From Prevotella sp. (lineage in GTDB: Bacteria; Bacteroidota; Bacteroidia; Bacteroidales; Dysgonomonadaceae): a stretch of DNA of 13,417 nt. The notes under the pieces are model-generated. The model saw nothing but the letters and a program-made list of their open reading frames with translations, was not told the DNA's origin and made no database searches. Positions 7,735-13,416 of the stretch are shown here, in pieces (positions within the stretch are counted from its first letter, which is position 1; every line of letters begins with the position of its first letter). The position numbers and the translations under genes were made by a program. Location: the NCBI GenBank assembly GCA_031260865.1, contig JAISKQ010000070.1, forward strand, positions 1 to 13,417, written 5' to 3'.

Positions 7735-8445
7735 ATGCAAAATATAACAATCGTATTTAATAAGGCAATGAAGATGTCGGATCTGATTGACGCCGATTAT
7801 CGTTTACTGTTGCTTCTCAATCGCCTGAACATATCGTTGGGATTTGGAGAAAAGAAAGTGGAAACCGTCTGTAAGGAAAATGGATTTGACGCTGATTGCT
7901 TTATTTTCCTTGCGAATTATCAGGCAAATAAGTGCATTACAAATATACAGGACAGTTTTCACTCCTTGCCGCTTGCTCCTTTTCTCCAATATCTGAAAAG
8001 TTCGCATAACTATTTCATTGAAAGAAGATTGCCGAATATACGGCGCAAGCTGGAACTTGTGTTTAAAGGAAATGGCGGTTTGCTGGAAATGGTGCTTGAT
8101 TTTTTCGACAATTATACGCACGAAGTCTTTGAGCACATGCGCTACGAAGACGAAACGGTGTTTCCTTATGTCTATGCGTTGATTGACAGAAATACCGACA
8201 AACGATATTCAATCAATATATTTGAAGAGCGGCATAACGATATTGAAGGAAAAATGAACGACTTGAAGCAGATACTTCTGAAATATGTTCCCGGTACAAT
8301 AAACCAACTGCTTATGGTGAATATCCTGACTGAACTTTATCAGTCGGAAGAAGAACTCGAAGTCCATACCTCTATTGAGAATGATTTGGTCATTCCGCGC
8401 GTGAAAGAGATCGAAAAGGAGCGGAAGCGAAAGAAGACGGAATAG
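7735..8445 (+). CDS. Hemerythrin-domain (RIC/YtfE/ScdA-like) di-iron protein
   Basis: A 236-aa cytoplasmic protein. Residues about 12-60 resemble the ScdA/YtfE N-terminal domain (DUF542: MSDLIDADYRLLLLLNR), but the usual Cys-Cys is replaced by Gly-Phe in SLGFGEK. Residues about 85-225 are a hemerythrin-like four-helix bundle with all six ligands expected by analogy with E. coli YtfE: His91, His134 and Glu138 (EHMRYEDE), His167 (EERHNDI), His211 and Glu215 (VHTSIEND). RIC proteins repair iron-sulfur clusters after nitrosative or oxidative stress and can handle NO; other hemerythrins sense or bind O2. The C-terminus is rich in Lys, Arg and Glu. It is co-oriented with, and 11 nt from, the LuxR-type regulator. 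It ends 5 nt before the convergent flippase gene, with no strong terminator between. Confidence 0.87.
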   Translation: MQNITIVFNKAMKMSDLIDADYRLLLLLNRLNISLGFGEKKVETVCKENGFDADCFIFLANYQANKCITNIQDSFHSLPLAPFLQYLKSSHNYFIERRLPNIRRKLELVFKGNGGLLEMVLDFFDNYTHEVFEHMRYEDETVFPYVYALIDRNTDKRYSINIFEERHNDIEGKMNDLKQILLKYVPGTINQLLMVNILTELYQSEEELEVHTSIENDLVIPRVKEIEKERKRKKTE

Positions 8446-8450
8446 AAGGG

Positions 8451-9923
8451 TTATTCTTTCTTATGCCAACCTTTTATGTCTTTCAGGCTAAATACCTTTC
8501 TCAAATTGAAATAAGCGTAAAGCAAGGCTAAGCAGAGCGCGATCGCGCCCGGCAACAGTTTATGTCCATCCATATATTGTGTGGAATAGAACGCTGCGGC
8601 TATCAGGACGAGGTTTATAACGGTCATGATTAGTACATTCTTTCTCCAGCCAAATGCTGATACGCGATAGCCTATGATGAACACGACCGGCAGGTAAACG
8701 ATGTATGCCGCCAGATAGCCGATGCCCAGAGCCTCTAATCCGTATCGAGGGTACAACAGGTAGCTTGATAACAAATAGACGGCGTAATAAATGACTTCGG
8801 TAATAAAAAAAAGAAGTCCTTTATTCTTCGCCAGCATGATAAAAGCAATAGGCCAGCTTAGCACTTTAAAGAAAGAGCCGGCTATTTGCCAACATAATAA
8901 TCCGTTAGCCTGTGCAAACTTATCGGAATAGAGTATGGTTAGCGCGAAATCCGAAAACAGCAGCATCCCTACAATGACCGGAGAAGCAATGATAAGGACG
9001 ATATAGCTTTGTTCATTGACCAAATTTTTCACCTGCTCCTTCTTGTCGGCGACAGCCGACAAGCGAGGAAAAAAATCCGAACCCATCGACCTGAGTATCA
9101 ATCCAAGGTACACATTTGTGATAGTCCATGCCGCCTGAAACAATCCCGCCGCGTCAATGTCTGTGTTGCGAGTGATAAACGCTCGTACAAGGAGCATGCT
9201 CACCGTGCTTACCAAGGCGGAGATAACAATGAAAATTCCTAATTTCAGAGTGCCCAAGCCTGTTTTGAACGCCTCGTTGTTCGACATGCCGGAATCTTTG
9301 ACGTGCTGCTTTCTGTAATAAAATTCAACGCACAGAAAGGAAATCAGCCCTGTTCCGATAAAAGCGGGAACGATACCTTCAAGTCCCCAAAAGTAATATA
9401 CCGGTATTGAAAAAATCAACCCGAACAAACTTCCCAAAATAGCCGATTTGGCCATCTCGGGGATTTTCCGCATCCCTTGCAGGACAGAAGACTTTCCGGT
9501 GGTGAGTATGGCAAGGAATACGCTCATGGAAAGCAGGGCTATCGGCAACGCGTAACTACTGTCTTCAAATACCCACAGGCTGATTGGGTAACAAAAAACG
9601 ACACAGGATACTAATCCCGCCAATGCCAAAGCTTTAAACCAGCGGTTGAAGCGGGTAACGGTCTTGTGGAAAGCATCCCGGTCTTCTTTGCCGTCCGCTT
9701 CGGCTATTTCCTTCACACCGGCGGTATCCAAGCCCAAGCTGTAGCCCGAACGCATCATGTCGATAATGGATTGGTAGATGCCGATAATACCTACCCCGAC
9801 AGGACCTAATAGCACCGCTACTATTTTAGTCCGTATGATTCCGATTAAGATAATGAGAAACTGTGAACCTCCAAAAATGGAGGTCGATTTAATGATTTGC
9901 TTATATGACGCGTTTTTATTCAA
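8451..9923 (-). CDS. O-antigen/polysaccharide flippase (Wzx-like, MOP superfamily)
   Basis: A 490-aa inner-membrane protein with many hydrophobic helices along its length. It matches the O-antigen translocase group of the MOP/MATE superfamily, whose N-terminus reads like this one (IIKSTSIFGGSQ, RTKIVAVLLGPVGVGIIG). Such proteins flip undecaprenyl-linked oligosaccharide units across the inner membrane for O-antigen or capsule assembly. The start is TTG at 9923: the family's conserved N-terminal segment begins about residue 7, and no ATG precedes it closely. The TTG shares the TTGA overlap with the stop of the upstream lipoprotein gene, a strong sign of coupled translation. No glycosyltransferases lie in the window, so the polysaccharide it serves is unknown. 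Its stop is 5 nt from that of the hemerythrin gene. Confidence 0.9.
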   Translation of the reverse strand: MNKNASYKQIIKSTSIFGGSQFLIILIGIIRTKIVAVLLGPVGVGIIGIYQSIIDMMRSGYSLGLDTAGVKEIAEADGKEDRDAFHKTVTRFNRWFKALALAGLVSCVVFCYPISLWVFEDSSYALPIALLSMSVFLAILTTGKSSVLQGMRKIPEMAKSAILGSLFGLIFSIPVYYFWGLEGIVPAFIGTGLISFLCVEFYYRKQHVKDSGMSNNEAFKTGLGTLKLGIFIVISALVSTVSMLLVRAFITRNTDIDAAGLFQAAWTITNVYLGLILRSMGSDFFPRLSAVADKKEQVKNLVNEQSYIVLIIASPVIVGMLLFSDFALTILYSDKFAQANGLLCWQIAGSFFKVLSWPIAFIMLAKNKGLLFFITEVIYYAVYLLSSYLLYPRYGLEALGIGYLAAYIVYLPVVFIIGYRVSAFGWRKNVLIMTVINLVLIAAAFYSTQYMDGHKLLPGAIALCLALLYAYFNLRKVFSLKDIKGWHKKE

Positions 9924-10432
9924 CTTAGGGTGTCTTTTGTTTCTATATCGAAACTGTCTTCTATTACTTTGAAATTCCGCTCGATAGATTCCTCCGTGTC
10001 GCTTTGTTTAACGACGAGGATATGTTTGCCTCCCGCTTCAAAAGCGTAAACAATACCGTAGTTGCGGTTGGGAGGATCGTTTATCTTATACTTTGATGAC
10101 AGGCAGTCGTATTTTCCGAATTTGGCAGGCGTGACGGCTTCTGCTGACAACTGAGGTTGCATCGTGTCTTTCCGTTGATAATAAATATTGAAAAAGTCTT
10201 CTGTCTCAATTTTCTTTTGGGTAAGAGATATAAATAGCACATCCCTCCCGTTATTCGCCTCTATGAGCCAAGATACTCCCGGTAATTCATTCGTTTCCAC
10301 GCTCCAGTTTTTCGGATAATAGAAAAAGACGCTTTCGTATGACAGCATTTTTTCGGTCTTGCCCTTCACGCAGGAAGAGAGCAGGACTACCAACAAAAAA
10401 GTATAAAAGAAGTATTTTGTAATATGAGCCAT
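9920..10432 (-). CDS. Predicted lipoprotein of unknown function
   Basis: A 170-aa protein with a lipoprotein signal: hydrophobic residues 7-18, then the lipobox LSSC with the acylated Cys at residue 21. Residues after the Cys are VKGKTEK and lack the acidic run used as a surface-export signal in Bacteroidota, so a periplasm-facing location is likely. The mature part (YYPKNWSVE, SWLIEANNGRDVLFISL, HILVVKQSD) has the beta-rich look and early Pro-x-x-Trp of PsbP/DcrB-like domains; that is only a resemblance and I do not recognise the family. It overlaps the flippase start by 4 nt (TTGA), so the two are probably made together; a role in polysaccharide assembly is possible but unproven. Confidence 0.75.
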   Translation of the reverse strand: MAHITKYFFYTFLLVVLLSSCVKGKTEKMLSYESVFFYYPKNWSVETNELPGVSWLIEANNGRDVLFISLTQKKIETEDFFNIYYQRKDTMQPQLSAEAVTPAKFGKYDCLSSKYKINDPPNRNYGIVYAFEAGGKHILVVKQSDTEESIERNFKVIEDSFDIETKDTLS

Positions 10433-10458
10433 AACGAATAACAGTTTCTAAACCTGTA

Positions 10459-10466
10459 CAAAACTA
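10459..10466 (-). promoter_or_regulatory. Bacteroidota -7 element upstream of the lipoprotein-flippase operon
   Basis: On the minus strand this reads TAGTTTTG, an exact TAnnTTTG. It would start transcription near 10452, about 20 nt before the ATG at 10432, a normal leader length. The -33 position (about 10486-10489) reads TTAG rather than TTTG, so that half is weak. Confidence 0.55.
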
Positions 10467-10473
10467 TTGTTTT

Positions 10474-10490
10474 TTAGCGGTTCACGCTAA
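10474..10490 (-). promoter_or_regulatory. Inverted repeat in the promoter spacer/-33 region, candidate operator
   Basis: TTAGCG (10474-10479) and CGCTAA (10485-10490) are exact complements around a 5-nt centre, GTTCA. The repeat starts 7 bp upstream of the -7 element at 10459-10466 and runs across the -33 position, where a bound repressor or activator would act on the lipoprotein-flippase promoter. Confidence 0.4.
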
Positions 10491-10626
10491 GAAATAGTAA
10501 AAAAAAAGATAATTTTAAGAAAACACATAAAAGCGGGTGGTTTTGACGTATTTTTTTTGAATTAATTTATCGATATAAGTGAGTAGTAAGTGGTAAGTAA
10601 TGAGTTTTGAGTAATGAGAGTTCTCT

Positions 10627-10698
10627 TAAACTTGAGCTCTTGTAAACTATAGTTCTTGTAAACTTGAACTCTTGCAAACTTGAATTCTCGTAAACTAT
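10627..10698. repeat. 16-bp tandem repeat, about 4.5 copies
   Basis: Four consecutive 16-bp units at 10627-10642, 10643-10658, 10659-10674 and 10675-10690 follow the pattern TAAACTTGAACTCTTG with one to five changes each, and a fifth unit starts at 10691 (TAAACTAT). There are no unique spacers, so this is not a CRISPR array. A near-identical unit recurs at 13081-13096 with 15 of 16 bases matching. Confidence 0.8.
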
Positions 10699-10710
10699 TT
10701 ACCAACTGTT

Positions 10711-10737
10711 GACTGAAAAAGTGTTATCTTTGTTAGC
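10711..10737 (+). repeat. Dispersed intergenic repeat copy with TAnnTTTG
   Basis: This copy begins GACTGAAAAAGTG and continues TTATCTTTGTTAGC. Related copies lie at 13009-13033 (+) and 5819-5844 (-), differing by a few bases and a single A insertion. It contains TATCTTTG (10725-10732), an exact -7 element that could give lolA an upstream start with a leader of about 115 nt. A good -33 TTTG at normal spacing is not seen. Confidence 0.7.
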
Positions 10738-10815
10738 CTTTAGCCTTTGGCATTGGCTTTCAGCTGTTGACTAAAAATATTTAGTCATTGCATTTTAAAC
10801 TTTTCGACTTATTAA

Positions 10816-10844
10816 TTGTCTTATAGTAAATAAAAATAAATTTG
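10816..10844 (+). promoter_or_regulatory. Likely lolA promoter
   Basis: TTG at 10816-10818 and TAAATTTG at 10837-10844, an exact TAnnTTTG, are separated by 18 nt, close to the Bacteroidota optimum of 19-21. The start site would fall around 10850, only a few nt from the ATG at 10853, giving a nearly leaderless transcript. An upstream start from the repeat at 10725-10732 is an alternative. Confidence 0.5.
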
Positions 10845-10852
10845 TTGCAGCT

Positions 10853-11491
10853 ATGAAATTGAAATCATTCGCATTATTTTTCCTTATCACATTTACAGCC
10901 GGATTATCGGCTCAAAACGCTCGCGCGATATTGGACAAAGCTTCGGAAGCATATAACAAAGCCGGCGGGATAAACGTCACATTCACCCTCGACACCAAGG
11001 ACGCTAAATCAAAAACTACGTATAGCTACGATGGCAAAGTTTTCATGAAAGGGGATAAGTTCAAATTGGAAATACCGGATGCCATTACGTGGTTTGACGG
11101 AAAAACCCAGTGGGTGTATGTGAAAGACACCGAAGAAGTGAACATCAGCAACCCGACAGGGGAAGAATTGCAGGGTATCAGCCCGTCCGTACTTTTCAGC
11201 ATCTATAAAAAAGGATTTAACCTTACCTATAAAGGTGAAAAAAGGGTCGGAGGCAAAACGGTGCAGGAAATAGAGCTTACCCCTCAAAAAAAGAATGCCG
11301 ATATAACAAAAATCATGGTTCAGATCGACAAGGTCGCCAATACCTTCTCTAAAATAACCCTTATTGATAAAGCCGGTTTGGAAAACGCCCTTTTCATCAA
11401 AACATACCAACAGGGGGTTAATATTCCGGACACTACTTTTTCATTCAACAAAAAGAATTATCCAAAGGTCGAAATTGTAGATTTAAGATAG
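10853..11491 (+). CDS. lolA: Outer-membrane lipoprotein carrier protein LolA-like
   Basis: A 212-aa periplasmic protein. Residues 1-20 are a signal peptide (LKSFALFFLITFTAGLSA, cut before QNA). The mature part, about 190 aa, is a LolA-like half-barrel: an opening helix (ARAILDKASEAYNK), then strands with family-like phrases (VTFTLDT, GKVFMKGDKFKLEIPD, WFDGKTQWVYVKDTEEVNI). LolA carries lipoproteins from the LolCDE ABC complex in the inner membrane to the outer membrane. Bacteroidota often keep lolA between ftsK and trxB; here trxB follows at 11674, but the upstream neighbour is not ftsK. It probably has its own promoter at 10816-10844. Three small hairpins follow it, without a clear U-tract terminator. 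Confidence 0.88.
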   Translation: MKLKSFALFFLITFTAGLSAQNARAILDKASEAYNKAGGINVTFTLDTKDAKSKTTYSYDGKVFMKGDKFKLEIPDAITWFDGKTQWVYVKDTEEVNISNPTGEELQGISPSVLFSIYKKGFNLTYKGEKRVGGKTVQEIELTPQKKNADITKIMVQIDKVANTFSKITLIDKAGLENALFIKTYQQGVNIPDTTFSFNKKNYPKVEIVDLR

Positions 11492-11501
11492 TCGCGGATA
11501 G

Positions 11502-11574
11502 GGGCGTAATGCTAACGCCCGTTAGAATTGTGGTTTACTCACTCTCAAAATTCTAACATGCTTGCGAAGTATGT
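11502..11574 (+). repeat. Three consecutive hairpins between lolA and trxB
   Basis: Three stems follow the lolA stop. The first pairs GGGCGT (11502-11507) with ACGCCC (11515-11520). The second pairs GTTAGAATT (11521-11529) with AATTCTAAC (11549-11557). The third pairs ACATGCTT (11556-11563) with AAGTATGT (11567-11574), with one G-T pair and a 3-nt loop. None is followed directly by a T run. They may protect the lolA 3' end or be remnants of a repeat. Confidence 0.5.
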
Positions 11575-11607
11575 GCTAATTATTTCATAAAAAAAGGATA
11601 AATAGAT

Positions 11608-11638
11608 TTTGCGTATATAAATAAATTCTATATTTTTG
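11608..11638 (+). promoter_or_regulatory. trxB promoter with both Bacteroidota elements
   Basis: TTTG at 11608-11611 and TATTTTTG at 11631-11638 are separated by exactly 19 nt, a full match to the Bacteroidota consensus TTTG-N19-21-TAnnTTTG. The start site would be near 11645, about 29 nt before the ATG at 11674. This is the best promoter match in the window. Confidence 0.78.
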
Positions 11639-11673
11639 TGTAAACTATAAACAAAATAAATAAACATAACGAT

Positions 11674-12615
11674 ATGAACGAAAAAGTACGTTGCCTTATT
11701 ATAGGTTCGGGACCTGCCGGTTATACTTCGGCGATTTATGCGTCAAGAGCAAACTTGTCTCCTGTATTGTACGAAGGTATTCAACCGGGCGGACAGTTGA
11801 CGACAACCACAGAAGTGGAAAACTTTCCCGGCTACCCCGAAGGAATCACCGGGACAGAGTTAATGGAAGACCTGAAAAAACAGGCTACCCGTTTTGGGGC
11901 GGATATTCGTTTTGGGATAGCTACCGCTGTGGACTTTACTGTTTATCCCCGCAAGGTGACTATCGACGGAGAGAAAGTAATAGAAGCCGACGCGGTTATT
12001 ATAGCCACCGGAGCCAGCGCGAAATATCTGGGATTACCGGATGAGGTTAAATACGCGGGGATGGGCGTTTCGGCGTGTGCTACTTGCGATGGGTTCTTTT
12101 ATCGGAAGAAAACGGTAGCTGTGGTAGGCGGAGGAGACACTGCTTGTGAAGAATCCGTTTATTTGTCGGGGCTGGCGGAGAAGGTATATTTGATTGTACG
12201 CAAGCCATTTTTACGCGCCTCGAAAGTAATGCAGGACAGGGTAGTGCAAAACCCTAAGATTGAGGTTCTATTCGAATGTAATACAGTAGGGCTATTTGGC
12301 GACAACGGCGTAGAGGGCGCTCATATCGTAAAACATGCAGGCGAGCCGAATGAAGAGAAATTCGATATAAAAATCGACGGGTTCTTCCTTGCTATTGGGC
12401 ACAAACCGAACACTGACATCTTCAAAGGGCAGTTGAACCTCGACTCCGTGGGTTATATCATCACTACTCCCGGATCGCCGAAAACATGTGTGGAAGGAGT
12501 ATTTGCAGCGGGGGATGTAGCCGATCCGACCTATCGTCAGGCTATCACGGCAGCCGGCAGCGGTTGTCAAGCAGCCATAGAGGTAGAACGATATTTGAGC
12601 GAAAAAGGATTATAA
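11674..12615 (+). CDS. trxB: Thioredoxin-disulfide reductase
   Basis: A 313-aa flavoprotein of normal family length. It uses NADPH to reduce thioredoxin in the cytoplasm, feeding ribonucleotide reductase, peroxiredoxins and protein thiol repair. Motifs in order: FAD-binding GSGPAG (11-16), the ATG motif in IIATGASAKYLGLP, the redox-active pair Cys135/Cys138 in ACATCDGFF, NADPH-binding GGGDTA (152-157), and the second FAD motif FAAGDVAD (277-284). The 2'-phosphate contact region reads VRKPFLRAS instead of the E. coli HRR form, which I recall as common in Bacteroidota. A consensus promoter lies just upstream and a terminator just downstream, so it is probably transcribed alone or with read-through from lolA. 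Confidence 0.97.
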   Translation: MNEKVRCLIIGSGPAGYTSAIYASRANLSPVLYEGIQPGGQLTTTTEVENFPGYPEGITGTELMEDLKKQATRFGADIRFGIATAVDFTVYPRKVTIDGEKVIEADAVIIATGASAKYLGLPDEVKYAGMGVSACATCDGFFYRKKTVAVVGGGDTACEESVYLSGLAEKVYLIVRKPFLRASKVMQDRVVQNPKIEVLFECNTVGLFGDNGVEGAHIVKHAGEPNEEKFDIKIDGFFLAIGHKPNTDIFKGQLNLDSVGYIITTPGSPKTCVEGVFAAGDVADPTYRQAITAAGSGCQAAIEVERYLSEKGL

Positions 12616-12638
12616 ACGCTTGTATATCACAAAAAAAC

Positions 12639-12680
12639 AAACAGCCGAATCCCGATAAATTTGGAGGCGGCTGTTTTTTT
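12639..12680 (+). terminator. Rho-independent terminator of trxB
   Basis: A 9-bp perfect stem (AAACAGCCG at 12639-12647 with CGGCTGTTT at 12668-12676) encloses a 20-nt loop, and the T run continues to 12680. It begins 23 nt after the trxB stop. Confidence 0.85.
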
Positions 12681-12914
12681 AGAACTTTGTTTTATGGATT
12701 CCGTTGAAAATAACAGGTAAAAGACATCTTTCCCTTAGTGTCTTCGTGTGTAATTAGCTCTCCCATGATAACTTATATTCTTTTCCGACAAAATTATCAT
12801 GAATATAGCTGAACGGTGCTGCTCAAAAGTGCGGAACTTCTCTTTATTCTACATTAAAGTATGTTAAACACACCTGTTTCCCGCATTTTTTATTTCTGAA
12901 ATTGTCTTATAAAA

Positions 12915-13142
12915 AAGGAGATAGAAGTTTTGAGTTGAAAGTAATGAGTATTGAGTTACCAGCCTGCAAGTGTACAAGTTTACAAGAAGAATGGCGCGAA
13001 GCGGTGATGACTGAAAAGTGTTACTTTTGTTACTTTTTAAGTTTTGAGTGTACAAATTTACAAGAGTTCTTGCAAGCTAGTAAACTTGAACTCTAGTAAA
13101 CTACTTACTTTTGTTACTTTTGTCACCTTTTTTAAGTTTTAA
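12915..13142. repeat. Dispersed modular intergenic repeats, second cluster
   Basis: This cluster shares its parts with the spacer upstream of lolA: GTTTTGAG and AGTAATGAG words (about 12930-12955), CAAGTTTACAAG segments (about 12975-12986), the dispersed repeat GACTGAAAAGTG plus TTACTTTTG (13009-13033), and the 16-bp unit TAAACTTGAACTCTAG (13081-13096). TTACTTTTGTTACTTTT occurs twice (13021-13037 and 13105-13121), each followed by a TTAAGTTTT-like sequence, so part of the cluster is itself a direct duplication with an offset of 84 bp. Confidence 0.7.
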
Positions 13143-13214
13143 GAGCCTGTTTAAATTTTATTGGTTCTATTATTTTATACTAACGCGTCATCGAGGTCTC
13201 GTCGAGCGTCAGCC

Positions 13215-13374
13215 AACGCCGTTTACTTCATGGACGGGGCACCCGCCGGGCGAAAAAGGCGTAAAACGAAAACGTGTTTGAGCTTATCCGCCGATTCAGA
13301 TATAACAGCGTTTGGAGCGAGTTTTTTCGTTTAGCCTTTAAGTCCGTAGCGGGTCGGCCTATGAAGTGGGCGTT
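13215..13374. repeat. About 160-bp imperfect foldback element
   Basis: Four blocks pair in nested order across one centre: AACGCC (13215-13220) with GGCGTT (13369-13374); ACTTCAT (13225-13231) with ATGAAGT (13361-13367); ACCCGC (13241-13246) with GCGGGT (13349-13354); and 13256-13273 with 13321-13338 (most of 18 bases). It is visibly richer in G and C than the spacers. It resembles a structured dispersed repeat that I remember from Bacteroidales intergenic regions, but that identification is uncertain. Confidence 0.6.
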
Positions 13375-13386
13375 AAAGCGTTTTTG

Positions 13387-13416
13387 CTTCCTTTTGCGGC
13401 TTTGGGCAAAAGGAAG
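13387..13416. repeat. Perfect 11-bp hairpin at the window end
   Basis: CTTCCTTTTGC (13387-13397) and GCAAAAGGAAG (13406-13416) are exact complements around an 8-nt loop. It lies 12 bp beyond the foldback element and may be part of the same repeat, which probably continues past the window. Confidence 0.65.

Larger units (their letters stand above)
10433..10852. other. 420-bp repeat-rich divergent intergenic region
   Basis: This spacer lies between the lipoprotein gene (-) and lolA (+) and carries no credible gene. From left to right it holds the minus-strand promoter and inverted repeat (10459-10490), an A-rich stretch, degenerate AGTAATGAG-type repeats (about 10580-10620), a 16-bp tandem repeat (10627-10700), a dispersed promoter-like repeat (10711-10737), a stretch of TTAGCC/TTGGC words with CTGTTGACT (about 10734-10773), and a likely lolA promoter close to the ATG (10816-10844). 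Confidence 0.7.

Noticed and set aside
8421..8464. Bidirectional terminator between the hemerythrin and flippase genes
   Set aside because: Only a 5-bp GAATA/TATTC core with interrupted AAGAA/TTCTT flanks is seen; too weak to call.
10627..10698. CRISPR array
   Set aside because: The units are directly adjacent 16-mers with no unique spacers, and no cas genes are present.
11009..11410. 133-codon minus-strand frame inside lolA
   Set aside because: It is antisense to a well-supported LolA gene and resembles no family I know.
12825..12891. Hairpin AAAAGTGCGG with CCGCATTTTT followed by T
   Set aside because: The loop is 46 nt, one G-T pair is needed, and no gene lies directly upstream.
12864..13096. 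Small open frames of 63-64 codons on both strands
   Set aside because: They lie across low-complexity dispersed repeats and have no recognisable protein features.
13230..13334. 34-codon open frame inside the foldback
   Set aside because: It is embedded in a large inverted repeat and is better explained as repeat DNA than as a gene.
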